DNA from: Bubalus kerabau
Taxonomy: Eukaryota; Chordata; Mammalia; Artiodactyla; Bovidae
NCBI RefSeq assembly: GCF_029407905.1
Contig: NC_073632.1
Location: 55,724,964 to 55,788,963, forward strand
Reading direction: 5' to 3'
DNA: 64,000 nt
A program made the position numbers and the translations under genes. Shown piece by piece: positions 35,955-48,750 of the stretch; position 1 is the first letter of the stretch, and each line of letters opens with the position of its first letter. Below the pieces are notes generated by a model. The model was given only the letters and a program-made list of their open reading frames with translations, was not told where the DNA came from and ran no database searches.

Positions 35955-36120
35955 CAGGGGTGTGGCATGGTAAGCAGTGGTGGTAGTGCACCTAGCTTTT
36001 ATATTATCTAACTTGAAAATATTTCTCTTCTATGACTCCTTTTTTTCTTGATAAAAATAGTTTTCACCAAACGTTGGTGGTGCACACGCACTACCATTCA
36101 TGCTCGACATCACACCCCTG
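35955..36120. mobile_element. hAT-like non-autonomous DNA transposon remnant (MITE), 166 bp
   Basis: The ends are a perfect 10-bp inverted repeat, CAGGGGTGTG at 35955-35964 and CACACCCCTG at 36111-36120. The similarity continues inward: TGGTAGTGC sits at position 27 from the left end and position 25 from the right end. CAGGGGT termini fit hAT elements, which make 8-bp target duplications. The flanks gtggaaac and acaggaac match at only four of eight positions, as expected of an old insertion or a chance match. I cannot name the family. Confidence 0.55.
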
Positions 36121-36547
36121 ACAGGAACGCATGTTCTTATTTTGTTGATAAAAAGTATTACAAAAATTTCCATACAAAAACTATTTTCATAGAAATCTTG
36201 CATTTCCACAAATAAACCTGAACATTTTTTGAAAAAAACTGCTCAAGAATTTTGTTCATTTAACATTGTGACTGTATTGATAAATGCAGTCCACATCAGA
36301 GTTCACCACACATACTTCTCTTTAGATGACCAGTCAGTCCCCTTTCTCCTTTCACTGAGATCTGCCCAGGCTCCATCCAGTTCATTTATAGCAGGAAGGA
36401 GGTTTTGGATTAACATGTCTGAATGTTAGAATGAAAGTTTCAGTCTTCCACAGAACTATCAATACTCAGCCCTCTTTTACAGCGTAAGAAAAAGATTGCA
36501 AAACATCATCCATTTTAATTCAGAATCTCTGAACCAACTGTTGCTTT

Positions 36548-36553
36548 TTTATT
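36548..36553 (-). terminator. Candidate distal polyadenylation signal AATAAA
   Basis: TTTATT within cttttttattcttgg gives AATAAA on the sense strand, about 780 nt past the GRIK2 stop. It is a plausible distal cleavage signal, supported only by the hexamer and its position. Confidence 0.3.
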
Positions 36554-37233
36554 CTTGGTGTGAGGTTGGGGAAAGGGTGGCTGGAATAGGTAGGGATTTG
36601 GTAGAGATACATGTTAAATCTCCTGCCACAGTGAATGTAAGAAAAAACATTATTGCCTTGGTAATTTGACACTTCTATTTCAATCAGTGACACAGACTGT
36701 CAAAAAAACAAAAAGAAAAGAAAGAAAAACACTGATGAAGATCTGCTTTATATTCCACTTGCCATGAAATTCAGATTTGTTTTGCTTTACATTTCTTCAC
36801 ATCCTATAAGCACATATTGTCTATTCAGATGACCATTATACTGAGTAGCTGGGGGCTAGTGACATCATCACCCTCTTATCTGGGTGTTCAGAAGACTTAA
36901 CTGTGTCTTGTAACACTACAGTTTTTGCTGATTCCAAGTATTTTTATGCTTAATGATTTTTTTCCTCTGGTTACCCTTGGGGCATTGATATTCCATCTCC
37001 TGGCAACAGTTGAACCTCAAAAGGAACCTGTAATTTCTTCCCGGACTGCATTTGAAACCAGCCACAAAATGGTTATGTAACATTCACTCAGAAGAAGGGA
37101 GGAACCCATGATAAACAGTGTAACCCCGTGTAACTTGGTTGATCCATGATGTTTATAAATCAAGTCTGATCATTGTAACTGCTTAGATCACAGAGTCTCT
37201 AGTTCATAGACACAGCGGCATGAGGTAACTCAT

Positions 37234-37239
37234 TTTATT
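37234..37239 (-). terminator. Candidate proximal polyadenylation signal AATAAA
   Basis: TTTATT on the plus strand gives AATAAA on the GRIK2 sense strand, about 95 nt past the stop codon. It could serve a short 3' UTR form. In AT-rich DNA this hexamer is common by chance, so the call is weak. Confidence 0.3.
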
Positions 37240-37333
37240 TTGCACAGGTTGCATATTTCCACAGGAAACATTCTCGCTAAATTGTTTGGAAAAAAAGACG
37301 ACAGTTTGTGCTTGGGTGTTTGGCCTCCCAGCT

Positions 37334-37498
<165 letters not shown>

Positions 37499-38642
37499 CT
37501 ACAGAATAACACAGAAAAGGAAATATTACAAACACATCAACTGCAATGGTCCTGAAAAATATTAAATTCAGTCTCAACAGACTTGTCAACATAGCAGCCT
37601 TGAAGTTTTGAAAAATTCCATTATAATGGTTATATCAAATTATTCCACTTTTAATACTCAAAGCATGATAATTAAAATATTTTATCAAAGTGGGCAAGTT
37701 TAAAGAAAATCTCCACCTGATAGTGAACTGCCAGCTAGGAATGTGTACATTACACATAATTTGAATGAGGTTTTAAGATATATAATTGATTAACATGATA
37801 AGATATAATCTACCTTAAAATTTAAATACAAGCACAAATAAACAAATCAGTTACCAGAAATCCATCCATGCTATTAAAAAAAATTAGACAAAATATACTG
37901 GCTTTTAGATCATAATGTAAGATATGAAAATTTTCTTTAAACATGGATTCTTCATTTTGTCTTTCAAAACAGAACAAAAATAGCACTCACACATTTAGAC
38001 ATAAAATATGGAAAATTATTTTTGGTATTCATTATATCTTTTTTGTGATCATGCCTATAAAACTATCGGTGAAGATTACAAACACATATGACCTAATCAT
38101 GAAATGACATTGTATCACATTTAAAAATCCATGCACAAATATTAACTACACTTTTGGTATCATCAACTTGATAACTGAGGACTGATAAATAATTTATTTC
38201 ATGAAGAAAAAATGACCCTATATATATATTTTTTAATTCCGATTTCATTGGCAATAGATTTGCCAGAAATTCTATATACCTGGAACTTATGACACACTCC
38301 TCAAATTCCTATTATAGAGTGAAAACAAGACAGAAACTTGTTAGTCTCCCTTTCCATCTAATTGAGATACATGTGTTAGTTACATATAAATCAGATTCAT
38401 GAACTAGTTGCATATTGTTGACATTCAGATGGTCTAAGACTTAGGCTATTTTTTTTTTTGCAAGAACTAAAAATGTGGACAACAACTAAAAATGTGGACA
38501 AGAATGAAAAATTTACACAATTCCAAAAAGTGATATGAAAACATAATGAAATAAACCTAATCAAATATGCATGAGAAGTCTTTTTTGTTTTGCATTTTGT
38601 GATGCTTCTTTGTTGTTTATCATCTTAGGCTAATTCCAAAAT

Positions 38643-38751
38643 CCAAAAGGAAGCTTCGGGAGTTGGTGATGTTCAGGGAAGCCTGTTGTGCTGCAGTCCA
38701 TGGGGTTGCAAAGAGCTGGACACAACTGAGCGGCTGAACTGAACTGAACTA
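38643..38751 (+). mobile_element. Ultrashort BovB 3'-end insertion with 11-bp target duplication
   Basis: Only the last 100 or so bases of BovB are present: cgggagttggtgatgttcag, then gcagtccatggggttgcaaa, ending gaactgaactgaact. A perfect AATTCCAAAAT lies at 38632-38642 and 38752-38762. Confidence 0.9.
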
Positions 38752-38762
38752 AATTCCAAAAT

Positions 38763-41700
38763 AATGTAGGATAAAAATGGTTAACACCATATACATGCCT
38801 TATATTTTTTAAAATACTTTTCATATATCACTTTTTGTGACACAAACTAACACTGAATTAAGTTGGGCATCTGTATGACAGAGGATAACTCACTTTCTGC
38901 AGCTCAGAACTGCACCTCCAGCAAGATATTCTGATACCCAATTTTATGTATTTTGATCCTGCACTGGTAGATTCTTGTCCATTCCTGGCTATATTCTCAT
39001 TTTTCTTCTTTAGGTTGCTGAAGAGTTTCCTTAGTCATCATCCCAAATCTATGCCTTGGCTATTCCTGAAATTCTCACAATTATCAACAATAATCTATTG
39101 TTTTAAACATTCTTGTCCAATAAACAGGTGAAATCCAAATCTCTTTTTTCCATCATGACCTCTCTGAGTTAATTTTACCTTATCTCTCCCCCAACCTATT
39201 CCTCTTCCTCGTCTTCTTTGTTTTTTTTCTCTTTACACACATGCTTCTCTTTGGACCTCCAAAGTTTTCCTCCTTTGTTTCTTTTTGCTGTGGTACTCAG
39301 CAGAGTTGTTTCATCCTTCACATCAGTCCAGCTTTATCCCTTACCTCCAGACATGACTCAAATTTTAACTTATTCAGGAACTACTTTCCAGTTGACCAGG
39401 CTTATTATTTCTACTCAATTTACTATTTTTCCCTCACTATCATGTTTCTCTGTCTGACCTCCAGGGCTTCCATGTTTCCCTCTCATTGAATTGTAAAGAA
39501 TAGAGATCAAGTGCTCACAGCACTGTTGTACACATGTTGACTGAATTAACAATAGCCATACATGACCTTAACATTTTAATTCTTTTTTAATAATGTTTGT
39601 AATTCAATGGCTTAAATTTTTTTTTTCAGAATCTTAGTAAAATACATTGTGTACAAGTGAGCTAATTAATCAGATAAAACTTTATTTGTTTAATAACATT
39701 AAATTCATAAAAAATTAATTTATTAGTGTTTGTCATGGGAGATGATTAAATGCTACACATGAATTCCAAACTAACTGCAAGTTATCTCTATGTATTATTT
39801 ATTATGTGCTAAATTATACAGTTTTGAAATTCACAGATTCTATTTCTGTTAAAAGATCTATATGACACCTGATAGCCAGTATATGGACACAGTGTTTCTT
39901 GTTGCTTAATACCTACTATTAGATGTACTTATTAAGAACATGATGAAAATGATGATGAAGATGGTGATGATGACAACACTGTAGAAATGGAAAAATCTGA
40001 CTCCAAAAGAGGGAGGAATACATAGTCTTGAGGTAACTTAGTCTTGGTTCTCTGTTGAAACATTTAACAGAAGAATTGATTAGATAATATAACAATGTCA
40101 GAGCTTGATGCCATCGACACTTTAAAAATGTTATAGGATGTGAATAATGTTGAATTGTTTGAAATAAGCCTTCATTTAAAATAACTAAATTTCCCAAATT
40201 TATAACATTCTCTTTGGCAAACTCAGTTTTTAGAGATCATGATTATATTGATTTCAAAAGTGATAAAATAGAGATATTGTTTTATCCATAGTAATTGAGT
40301 GGTCTAAACAACTGATTTTCTCAGGAAAAAAATCTTGCAAATGTACATAACTATTCAACCATGAACTGATTCAGTTTTATTTCTAGTTAATTAGGAAGTA
40401 AACTGTATTAATAGCCTATACTTAACTTCAGACTATAAATGCATTTAAACTCTTTTAAAGCAATTTTATGTAATATAAAACTTGTAATACTGATTAATAT
40501 AAATTATAAGCATATATCCTGCCCCAATCAAGCATAAATAATTTAAATCTCAAGTAAATGATATTTACAAATTTATAAACCCTGAAAATTGTAAACATGT
40601 AATCCCACCATTATCATTTTAGGCTTTCTCTATTTTCTTAAGCCATTAGAAAGTAAAAAATTTAATCAAGCAAGCTTTAAGCAGTCAATCAGTAGTTTTG
40701 GTTATAATATCATGTTACCACTTTTGTTAACTTTTTTCTCTAAATAAGTTGACTTTGACAGTTCTTTTTGATTTATCAATATGTTTTACCTAAAAAAATA
40801 GTATTATCTTAGGTTCTAATACAGTCACCATGAAACTGTAGGTTCTTTTCTTACTTATATAATACTTCCAATCCTTCACAAAACTATGAAAATCTTTAGA
40901 TTTGAGCAAAAATTTGGAGACAATATTGACAAATTTAAAAAATTTAATGATACCATAAAGTATGGTTCATTTGTATCACTAAAGAAAACACATTTTTAAA
41001 AAATATTTTAAAGCTTTAAAATGTAAATTCTGTATCTTGATCTCTGTAAGACCTAAAGTTGAAACTGTACAGATGATTGTGAAATATAGCTGTTTCTCTG
41101 TGTTGTACGTTGCCAAAAAATTACTATGTCTGATTTTTAAACTTCTAACTTGTCATTTGATAGAGACAAATAGTGTTTCCTAATTCATATCATGATCAGA
41201 ATTTTTTACATGTCCTTTTATTGAACTATGGAATAAGATTTTGAAAAACCTAAATGCACTTGACAGGAATTTTCAGAGTTATAATGAAGAAGAAGGAAAC
41301 TGAAGAGGAGGGAGGAGGAGAAGAAAGAATAAAAGAGAGAGGAAGAGAGGAAAAGGGGATGGGAGACTTAAGGAAAGAAACAGCGAAGGAAAGAGGGAAG
41401 AAAATAAGGGAGAGAGGAGAGATTGAGGGAGGAAGAAAGAGAAAGAAAACTACCATGCTTTTCAAATCACTTCTTAGGGACAGAAACACACAAATTGTGT
41501 CAAAGTAGGTTCCTTAGGGTGAAAACAACAACAAAAATGTTTCTGCACAATATGACAGACTACAAAAAGAAAAAAAGGTGCAAGGATACTAACCATTATT
41601 AAAAACCTCTTTTAGTAAGTTTCAAAAGTTTACTAAACAGTGTCTGGATTGTAGGGTGGCACTAACCAAATAGAAGATTCCTGAAAATGAAAATTTAAAT

Positions 41701-42340
41701 CTTTGAGCTGTTAGCATGTATAATTGCATTTAAATTAGTTAAACTCATTATAAAATTCACTATATTTAATGAGGCAACCTGTATTACACATCTCTAATTC
41801 TTGAAACAATGAAGGTTTGGAAACCTTAAAAATAATGAATTTGTCTAAATGTACATTGCTTTTTAAACAAGCTATTTTTTTATGTATAAGACAACACATA
41901 AATAGTCCACAGATAAATGTTCTCAAGAATATCATTCGTGGTGTTATAGAATAATTTAATCTTAATAGTTTGACTTTCTAATTTATAAATATGTTTATAT
42001 GATACATGATGTGACAGCACTTTGAGAAGCACATAAATATTTTTAGTATTAGAAATCTAGTTGCAAACATGCTCCACATTGAACAGTGATATATTTAAAC
42101 TTCATTTTTTAGTTAAATCCTTTATGTTTAGCAATGTCTTCAAAAAAATAGCAACTGATGAAAAATAAGTTTAATTTTTTAAACTTTGAAACTCATCACT
42201 TTCATGTTGAATATATAATAATATACCAATTGGAGAAATAATCATAAATATCATATGCTATTATTAGATCTCTATTTAGTATTTATTATGTAAGGAGGAA
42301 ACTATGCTATATATCTTACTGTCTTAATTTTAAGGGTATG
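38763..42340. other. Intronic AT-rich stretch
   Basis: No exon is recognised. A (GAT)n-like tract is at 39940-39975. The purine-rich tract at 41286-41451 is listed separately. Confidence 0.5.
41286..41451 (+). repeat. Purine-rich (GA/GGA) tract
   Basis: About 165 bases are almost only A and G on the plus strand (gaagaggagggaggaggaga and similar). On the GRIK2 sense strand this is a long pyrimidine tract 3.8 kb upstream of the terminal exon. Confidence 0.85.
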
Positions 42341-42451
42341 CTGCTGCTAAGTCACTTCAGTCGTGTCCGACTCTCTGAGACCCCATAGACGGCAGCCCAC
42401 CAGGCTCCACCATCCCTGGGATTCTCCAGGCAAGAACACTGGAGTGGGTTG
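42341..42451 (-). mobile_element. Partial ART2A-type SINE
   Basis: It runs from tgctgctgctaagtcacttc to gaacactggagtgggttg and is cut short at the 5' end. No clear target duplication is visible. Confidence 0.85.
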
Positions 42452-42539
42452 AAATTAACTAAATGATATTCCAATATTCAGAACAATTTCCAACCATTTT
42501 TGTGTACAGTTTCGATTTGAAGCCTATTAAAACATCTTT

Positions 42540-42749
42540 GACTTCCCTGGTGGCTCGAGGTTAAAGAGTCTGCCTGCAATGCGAGAGACCTGGGTTTGAT
42601 CCCTGGGTCGGGAAGATCCCCTGGAGAAGGAAATGGCAACCCACTCCAGTATTCCTGCCTGGAGAATCCCATGGACGGTGGAGCCTGGTGGGCTACAGTC
42701 CACGGGGTCGTAGAGTCGGACACAACTGAGCGACTTCACTCACTCACTC
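42540..42749 (+). mobile_element. Bov-tA SINE with 11-bp target duplication
   Basis: The head gacttccctggtggctcgag is followed by ggtttgatccctgggtcggg and the body to gagcgacttcactcactcac. AAAACATCTTT is repeated at 42529-42539 and 42750-42760. The sequence is close to consensus. Confidence 0.93.
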
Positions 42750-42760
42750 AAAACATCTTT

Positions 42761-45700
42761 AAAGTGCTTCTAAGAGACTTTGTAGTGCAATGTCCTAATA
42801 TATACTACCATCTCTCAACGAAAATGTTTTGTTTTGTCATTTAAATTATTTGTTCACTGATTATGGATACCTCATTCATTCTCAGACATTTTCTAATTAA
42901 TTTCGGATGCTGTAGGCCATTTGACCAAGAATTCCAGATCACATGTAGTAGAGACAAATCCAGTCACTGTAATTAATCCCTGTGGAAAATTGTTCTACTT
43001 TAGGTAATACTTAAATAAACTAAATAATAACTAAAGGGAAATAAAAAGTATATTGGATGCAATATGCAACATTTTATATAAATGTTGGTGTCCTAAATAA
43101 TGAAGATAAATGTCATTTAACAAGGCCCATTTCTTTTGATTTTACTCTTTAATTAGAAGTCTTTTAAAAATATCAAATAGCTAGTGCTATCTATCAGAAG
43201 TATAGATTTACCTAAAGCTGTATGAATGTAACAGTGAAGCAATGAGAGATGAAAAATGACTAGCTAAGGTACTCATGTCCAAATATATATATATAATATA
43301 TATATATATATTTTAGATATATATAAACTTTGATCTTGATGCTTAGTCTTAGAGCAGTGCTCTTTTTAAAAAGTCCATATATACATATATATATATAATT
43401 TAAATATGCTGTGCTCTAGTCAGACAGGTATGTACACATTGATATTCTAACTAAAAGAGGAATACTGTTCTCTTGACTTCCATTCTGTGTGTTATTATAT
43501 TAGCCTGCCTCACTAACAGTGATTTGAATTTCAGCTAAGTTCTTTTACCTGGACTCTATTCTTAACAAATGGTAATTTTTGAATACTAAATAATAAATCA
43601 GACAGAAAAATTATGGCACTAAATTATTTTTTCTCAATAAATAAAATGACAAAGCTTCCTATGTTTTAGTCTGGATTATTTTACAATGATAAACGTAACC
43701 AAAGATTAAAATATTCTCAGAAACCTTGACTCTTACTGAATAACTTTATATTGCATTTTGCAAATAAATGAGACAGAGAAAAATGGGGCATCATTATACA
43801 TTTTTACACTTCCCTTACTTAAGTTAGAAAAATCAATAAATTAGGTCTGACAAGCTTCAACACCATTTTAGTCAATACAGCTGTGAAATGAATTTTAAGA
43901 AAAAGCAATGTTAATCATATTCTTGCCAGTAGTCATAATAATAACAATTTTTCAACAAAGTATGTAACATCCAAATAACTAATGCTTAATTCCAGGAAAG
44001 CTCTCTTTCCTTTAAAGTACAGCAGTTAAAATGTATCAGTTTTATAAATAAAAATAATAATTATATTATAATGAAAGCTTCTTAGTATATGCCAGACATG
44101 CAAAAAGCTCTATATATGTTAACTATGTTAACTTCTAAAGCATTTTCATTTATGGTGTATTTGTAACCCATCCATTTATTTAAAAGATATATAGAAAGAT
44201 TAATATAACACAAAGTTGAACACACTTGAAGAATGATTCCAAGTCTTTCCTTTTTTTTTTAAATTTCAAAACTCATGCTTAATGTCCAGGAAAGTGAAAT
44301 AACTATACAGGGCTCACGATCAAAGCCCAGTCTGTTTATCTAACTCAAACTCCCACTCCATACGTTTTGTCAATACAACATCTGGGATAAAACCTGCCAA
44401 GAAAAATAGCTAAATGTTCTCCTTCCACGTCCTGTAGTGTTCTGTGGTGTAAACAGAATAGGCATATTTCAACTTGAGAAACATACTTGACCCTTGATAT
44501 ACTTATCCTCTTCTGCTCAATATGGATAATAATCTTTGCATAGCTCTCAGAGTAACTTTGTACTACTTTAAAAATTCTAAAGTCATTTATGAAAACCAGC
44601 TATAATCTTGTTTTAAAACATTATGGGCATTAAAAGAGTATGAGTTATCATAAACAAATGACCTAAAACTCGTTTTGCTGATTTGCAACTACTTAGTGAG
44701 CAAAAGGAAGATTGGCAATTGAAGTGTTATTTTATATTTATTTATAAAAAGTTTTTTTTTTTTTTTTGAGCCATCCAGTTAGTCCCTATAGAGGTTATTA
44801 GTGGAAATTGAGAGATGCTTTGCTTTCAGAGAAAGGCAGTAACATAAAAACAAGACAAAATACAGTTTTGTCCAAAGTTTATTTGCCACTTTTAACTTTT
44901 GAGTAGCAACATGCTTTATAGCTAGATTTTAAATTAAAAATGTACTTAGAAAGTTAACAGTTAAAACTCCATATATTAAATACAAACTCCCTATATGAAA
45001 AGTACAAATATTCCATGGTTTGTAAGTAAGTATTATTTGGAAAAATGTAAATATTGTAATAAAATTTTTACTGATGATTTAGGACAATGTTTGCTTTCAT
45101 ATATCTTCTCCAATAAATGTCTTCTTTTGTGAAGCATTACTTCTGTTAGAACTAATTCTTCAGCATTCTGGAAGCAATTTGTGCATAAGGATTTATAAAC
45201 AACTTGTTTTAATTCTCCTGATTCCATGAAATACAGATTCAGCCAGCTTTGAAAAGTATTTTTCCTCTGAATAATCTTTCATACAGAATCTCTAGTCTTG
45301 CAAGTTTAAATTAAACCACTATGATTTTCTTCTTATTCCTCATATTGCCTTGTTTCATTCATTTGTCCTTCTATGAGTTACAACTGCCTTCTACATTTCT
45401 TATTCAACTATACACTGAAGAACATTCTATGCGCCCACAACACTTTTTTTGAATTTTCAATGACTGAAAATCACCACATTATATAAAGATTATTGTTGAT
45501 AAGATTTACCAGTGTTCTATAATACAAACGACTATGTACACTAAAATGTACTATGTCCTGAAAAACAACTGTACAAAACAGCTCTTAAAATGTACTTTAA
45601 TCACCTTGCAGGAAAGCACAAAATATGTATCCAAGACATGGAATGTAGCTTAGAAATTCAATATCCAGCAATAATTTATATATTTTTATTTCTAAGATAT

Positions 45701-47738
45701 ATTTACTGTATTTTCTTTATGCTTAAATAATAGAAAGGGAATATTTTATTATATTTTCATATCAAGAAATGCAAAGATTCATATTCAACCTGATGTTCAA
45801 TAAGGAACAGTTTGTACAGGCAAATCTATTTCAGTTACATGGAAATAAATCTATTTATAGATGTATCACACAGAAACAAAAGGTGCAACTATGTAAGTTA
45901 TATTACCATTCTCATTGGAAATCAAAAGAAGGCAGAATTATATATAGCTTTTAAAAGTGAAAATATTCAAAAATTTAAGAAATGATTAATAATTCCAAAC
46001 ATAAATTAATAAACAATAATGATCATAAAATAGTATTATAAAAATTAGTACAGCAATTTATAACTCATACTTACAAAAATCAATGTATTATCATAAAAAT
46101 ATATTACCAGAGAAATTAAAATTATAAATATTAAGCAAGTTTTTTCAGTTATAAGTAAGATTTAAAAGGTAAACACAGACTATTTCAAACAAATCTATGT
46201 TACCTGAAATGCATTGATAATTGCCTAAGATATGCAACAATTTTTTGAATTGCTTACTGAATGAACCTCAAGTACTAATGTTTTTAAAAGCAAGGAAAAT
46301 ATAAGGCAAAAAGAAAATTAGAAAATGCACATGTTGATTAGTTGTTTTTCAAACATGTTCAAAATGGAAAAATATTTAAGTAACTTTCATAATGGCCAGG
46401 TTATATGGTGAAAACCATCAAAAAAAGAAAAACATCTATTTAGTTTACAAGTTTGAATAAATGTGAAAAGCAATATGTCCTTGAGGCATTAATATTTGCA
46501 TCAAAATTAAAACCACTAAGTATTTTAAAAATTATAATACACCATCTTGTGGTTATTGGAAAGGAATGCAACTTATAATTTTTGTATTTTTATAAGGTCT
46601 ACATATTTCAGCATTATATTCTCTTTTTAGTTTAACCTGCCCTCATTTAAAAATAACATTCTTATAGTACACTTAATTCTAAAATAGTTCAGAAATATAA
46701 AAACATTATAGTCATTAAGACTATAAAGTGTGATCCTTTAATATCTTACAAAATATATATATACTATAAAAGACATATTATTTTCACCTTTAATAATAAT
46801 CACTAATTTTATTATCATTATCAGAGATAAGACTTGAAAGGTAATATATTAGTTATCCATAAACTTTATAAATAAACTTCATTTTCAAGTAGATTGCATG
46901 TATATCATATCTACCAGCTTATTTAGATAAAGATAGAAATTTTCATTTGTTCTTTTTAAAAATACTAGAATATTATGAATTAAAGAAAGAAGAAATAAAA
47001 TGGAGAAAGAAAAAGAGGTAAGAGATAAAGTATTTGGGAGCTGGAATTATGAATAATATATACTTGCTTACTTCCAAAGTGCAAATAAAATTCATTGCAC
47101 ACTTGGTTCTCAATAAATAATTATTGACTAAATGAATAATTTTAAAAATATTTACTTTGGTTTTAAAATCTAAAAATCTCAATTAAAGACACAAATCTTA
47201 AGTGCAAATAAAATAAATTTCTGTATACTCACATGCATATTTTACAATAAAATCTAGGACTATTTCACAGCTAATTTTAATAAATTAACTAAGGTGTTAA
47301 ACCATATCACCCAACAAAGTAAAATATTTTTCTCAGGAAAAATGAAGAGGAATGGAGCTCAACAACATAATTTATCACAATAAATACAATATATAACATC
47401 TAATAAACCTATTATTTATTTACTTTATAAACATATTTCTTTTGAATTATGTGAAAACATAGTTCTTTTTTATTGTTTATGATCAACTTTTCTAAGTTTC
47501 TGGAATCAGTTTCATTATTTAACAGGTAAAGAAAGAAAAAAGGAAGGGAGGAGAAAAACAGAGAGAAATATAAAAAGGAAGAGTCTTACGCCAACAGAAA
47601 CTGTCTGAGATATGGAGATACATCAAACTCACTAGTCCTTTTTCCTAAAGGAATTAACAGGTAAGAATCTAATACGGAAAGAGAGATTCCTCCCCCAACC
47701 CCCCACAGAAATCAGCAAATTTGAATAAAATAGTGAGC
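42761..47738. other. Intronic AT-rich stretch of 5 kb
   Basis: No exon, gene or clear repeat family is recognised. TA microsatellites occur at about 43283-43312 and 43380-43397, and a T run at 44752-44767. Confidence 0.5.
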
Positions 47739-47975
47739 TAAGTTTCCCTTATGGCTCAGATGGTAAAGAATCTGCCTGCCAAGAGGAAGACCTAGCTTTG
47801 ATCCCTGGGTGAGGAAAATCCCTTGGAGAAGGAAAAGGCAATCCACTCCAGTATTCTTGCCTAGAGAATTTCATGGACAGAGGAGCCTGGCAGGCTACAG
47901 TCCATGGGGTCACAAAGAGCTGCACAGGACTGAGCGACTACACTTTCACTTTCACTTTCACTTTCACTTTCAAGG
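47739..47975 (+). mobile_element. Bov-tA SINE with (CTTTCA)n tail
   Basis: The head aagtttcccttatggctcag is followed by gctttgatccctgggtgagg and the body, then five copies of ctttca at 47943-47972. Confidence 0.9.
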
Positions 47976-48111
47976 GAGAACTCTCATCAAAGGCTTCGCA
48001 AAGGAAAGAATGGACCTTGTTTGAAATGGATAAAACTCATTCCCAACTTTCTCAAGGGGTAGCAAATATTCTTGGAATGAGGATAGTTTCTGAAGTTAGC
48101 TAAGCTTTTTT

Positions 48112-48695
48112 AGCATCATTCCTTCCAAAGAACACCCAGGGCTGATCGCCTTTAGAATGGACTGGTTGGATCTCCTTGCAGTCCAAGGGACTCTAAAGAG
48201 TCTTCTCCAACACCACAGTTCAAAAGCATCAATTCTTCGGCACTCAGCTTTCTTCACAGTCCAACTCTCGCATCCATACATGACCACAGGAAAAACCATA
48301 GCCTTGACTAGATGAACCTTTGTTGGCAAAGTGATGTCTCTGCTTTTCAATATGCTATCTAGGTTGGTCATAACTTTCCTTCCAGGAGTAAGCGTCTTTT
48401 AATTTCATGGCTGCAGTCACCATCTGCAGTGATTTTGGAGCCCCCAAAAATAAAGTCTGACACTGTTTCCCCATCTATTTCCCATGAAGTGATGGGCCCA
48501 GATGCTGGGAGGGATTGGGGGCAGGAGGAAAAGGGGACGACAGAGGATGAGATGGCTGGATGGCATCACCAACTTGATGGACGTGAGTTTGAGTGAACTC
48601 CGGGAGATGGTGATGGACAGGGAGGCCTGGCATGCTGTGATTCATGGGGTCGCAAAGAGTCGGACAGGACTGAGCAACTGAACTGAACTGAACTG
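48112..48695 (+). mobile_element. BovB insertion with 5' inversion (twin priming)
   Basis: The left part, 48112 to about 48497, is BovB ORF2 in antisense (MTNLDSILKSRDITLPTKVH reads on the minus strand). The right part, about 48498-48695, is the sense 3' end from gatgctgggagggattgggg to ctgaactgaactgaactg. One target duplication, AAGCTTTTTT, at 48102-48111 and 48696-48705, brackets both parts, so this is one event. Confidence 0.85.
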
Positions 48696-48750
48696 AAGCT
48701 TTTTTTAAAAAATGAGATGTACAGATAGAGTCATATTTTTTTTTTTTAAT

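Larger units (their letters stand above)
35950..37333 (-). other. GRIK2: Inferred GRIK2 3' UTR and immediate downstream sequence
   Basis: The sequence after the GRIK2 stop codon on the minus strand should be 3' UTR. Its end cannot be set from sequence alone. The stretch from 34348 to 38642 lacks the SINEs and LINEs found throughout the rest of the window, which suggests constraint. Two AATAAA hexamers are noted separately. A small hAT-like element lies at the far end, about 1.2 kb past the stop. Confidence 0.45.

Noticed and set aside
41254..41508. Open frames of charged (E, K, R, G) or S/P/L-rich composition on both strands
   Set aside because: They come from a purine-rich simple tract.
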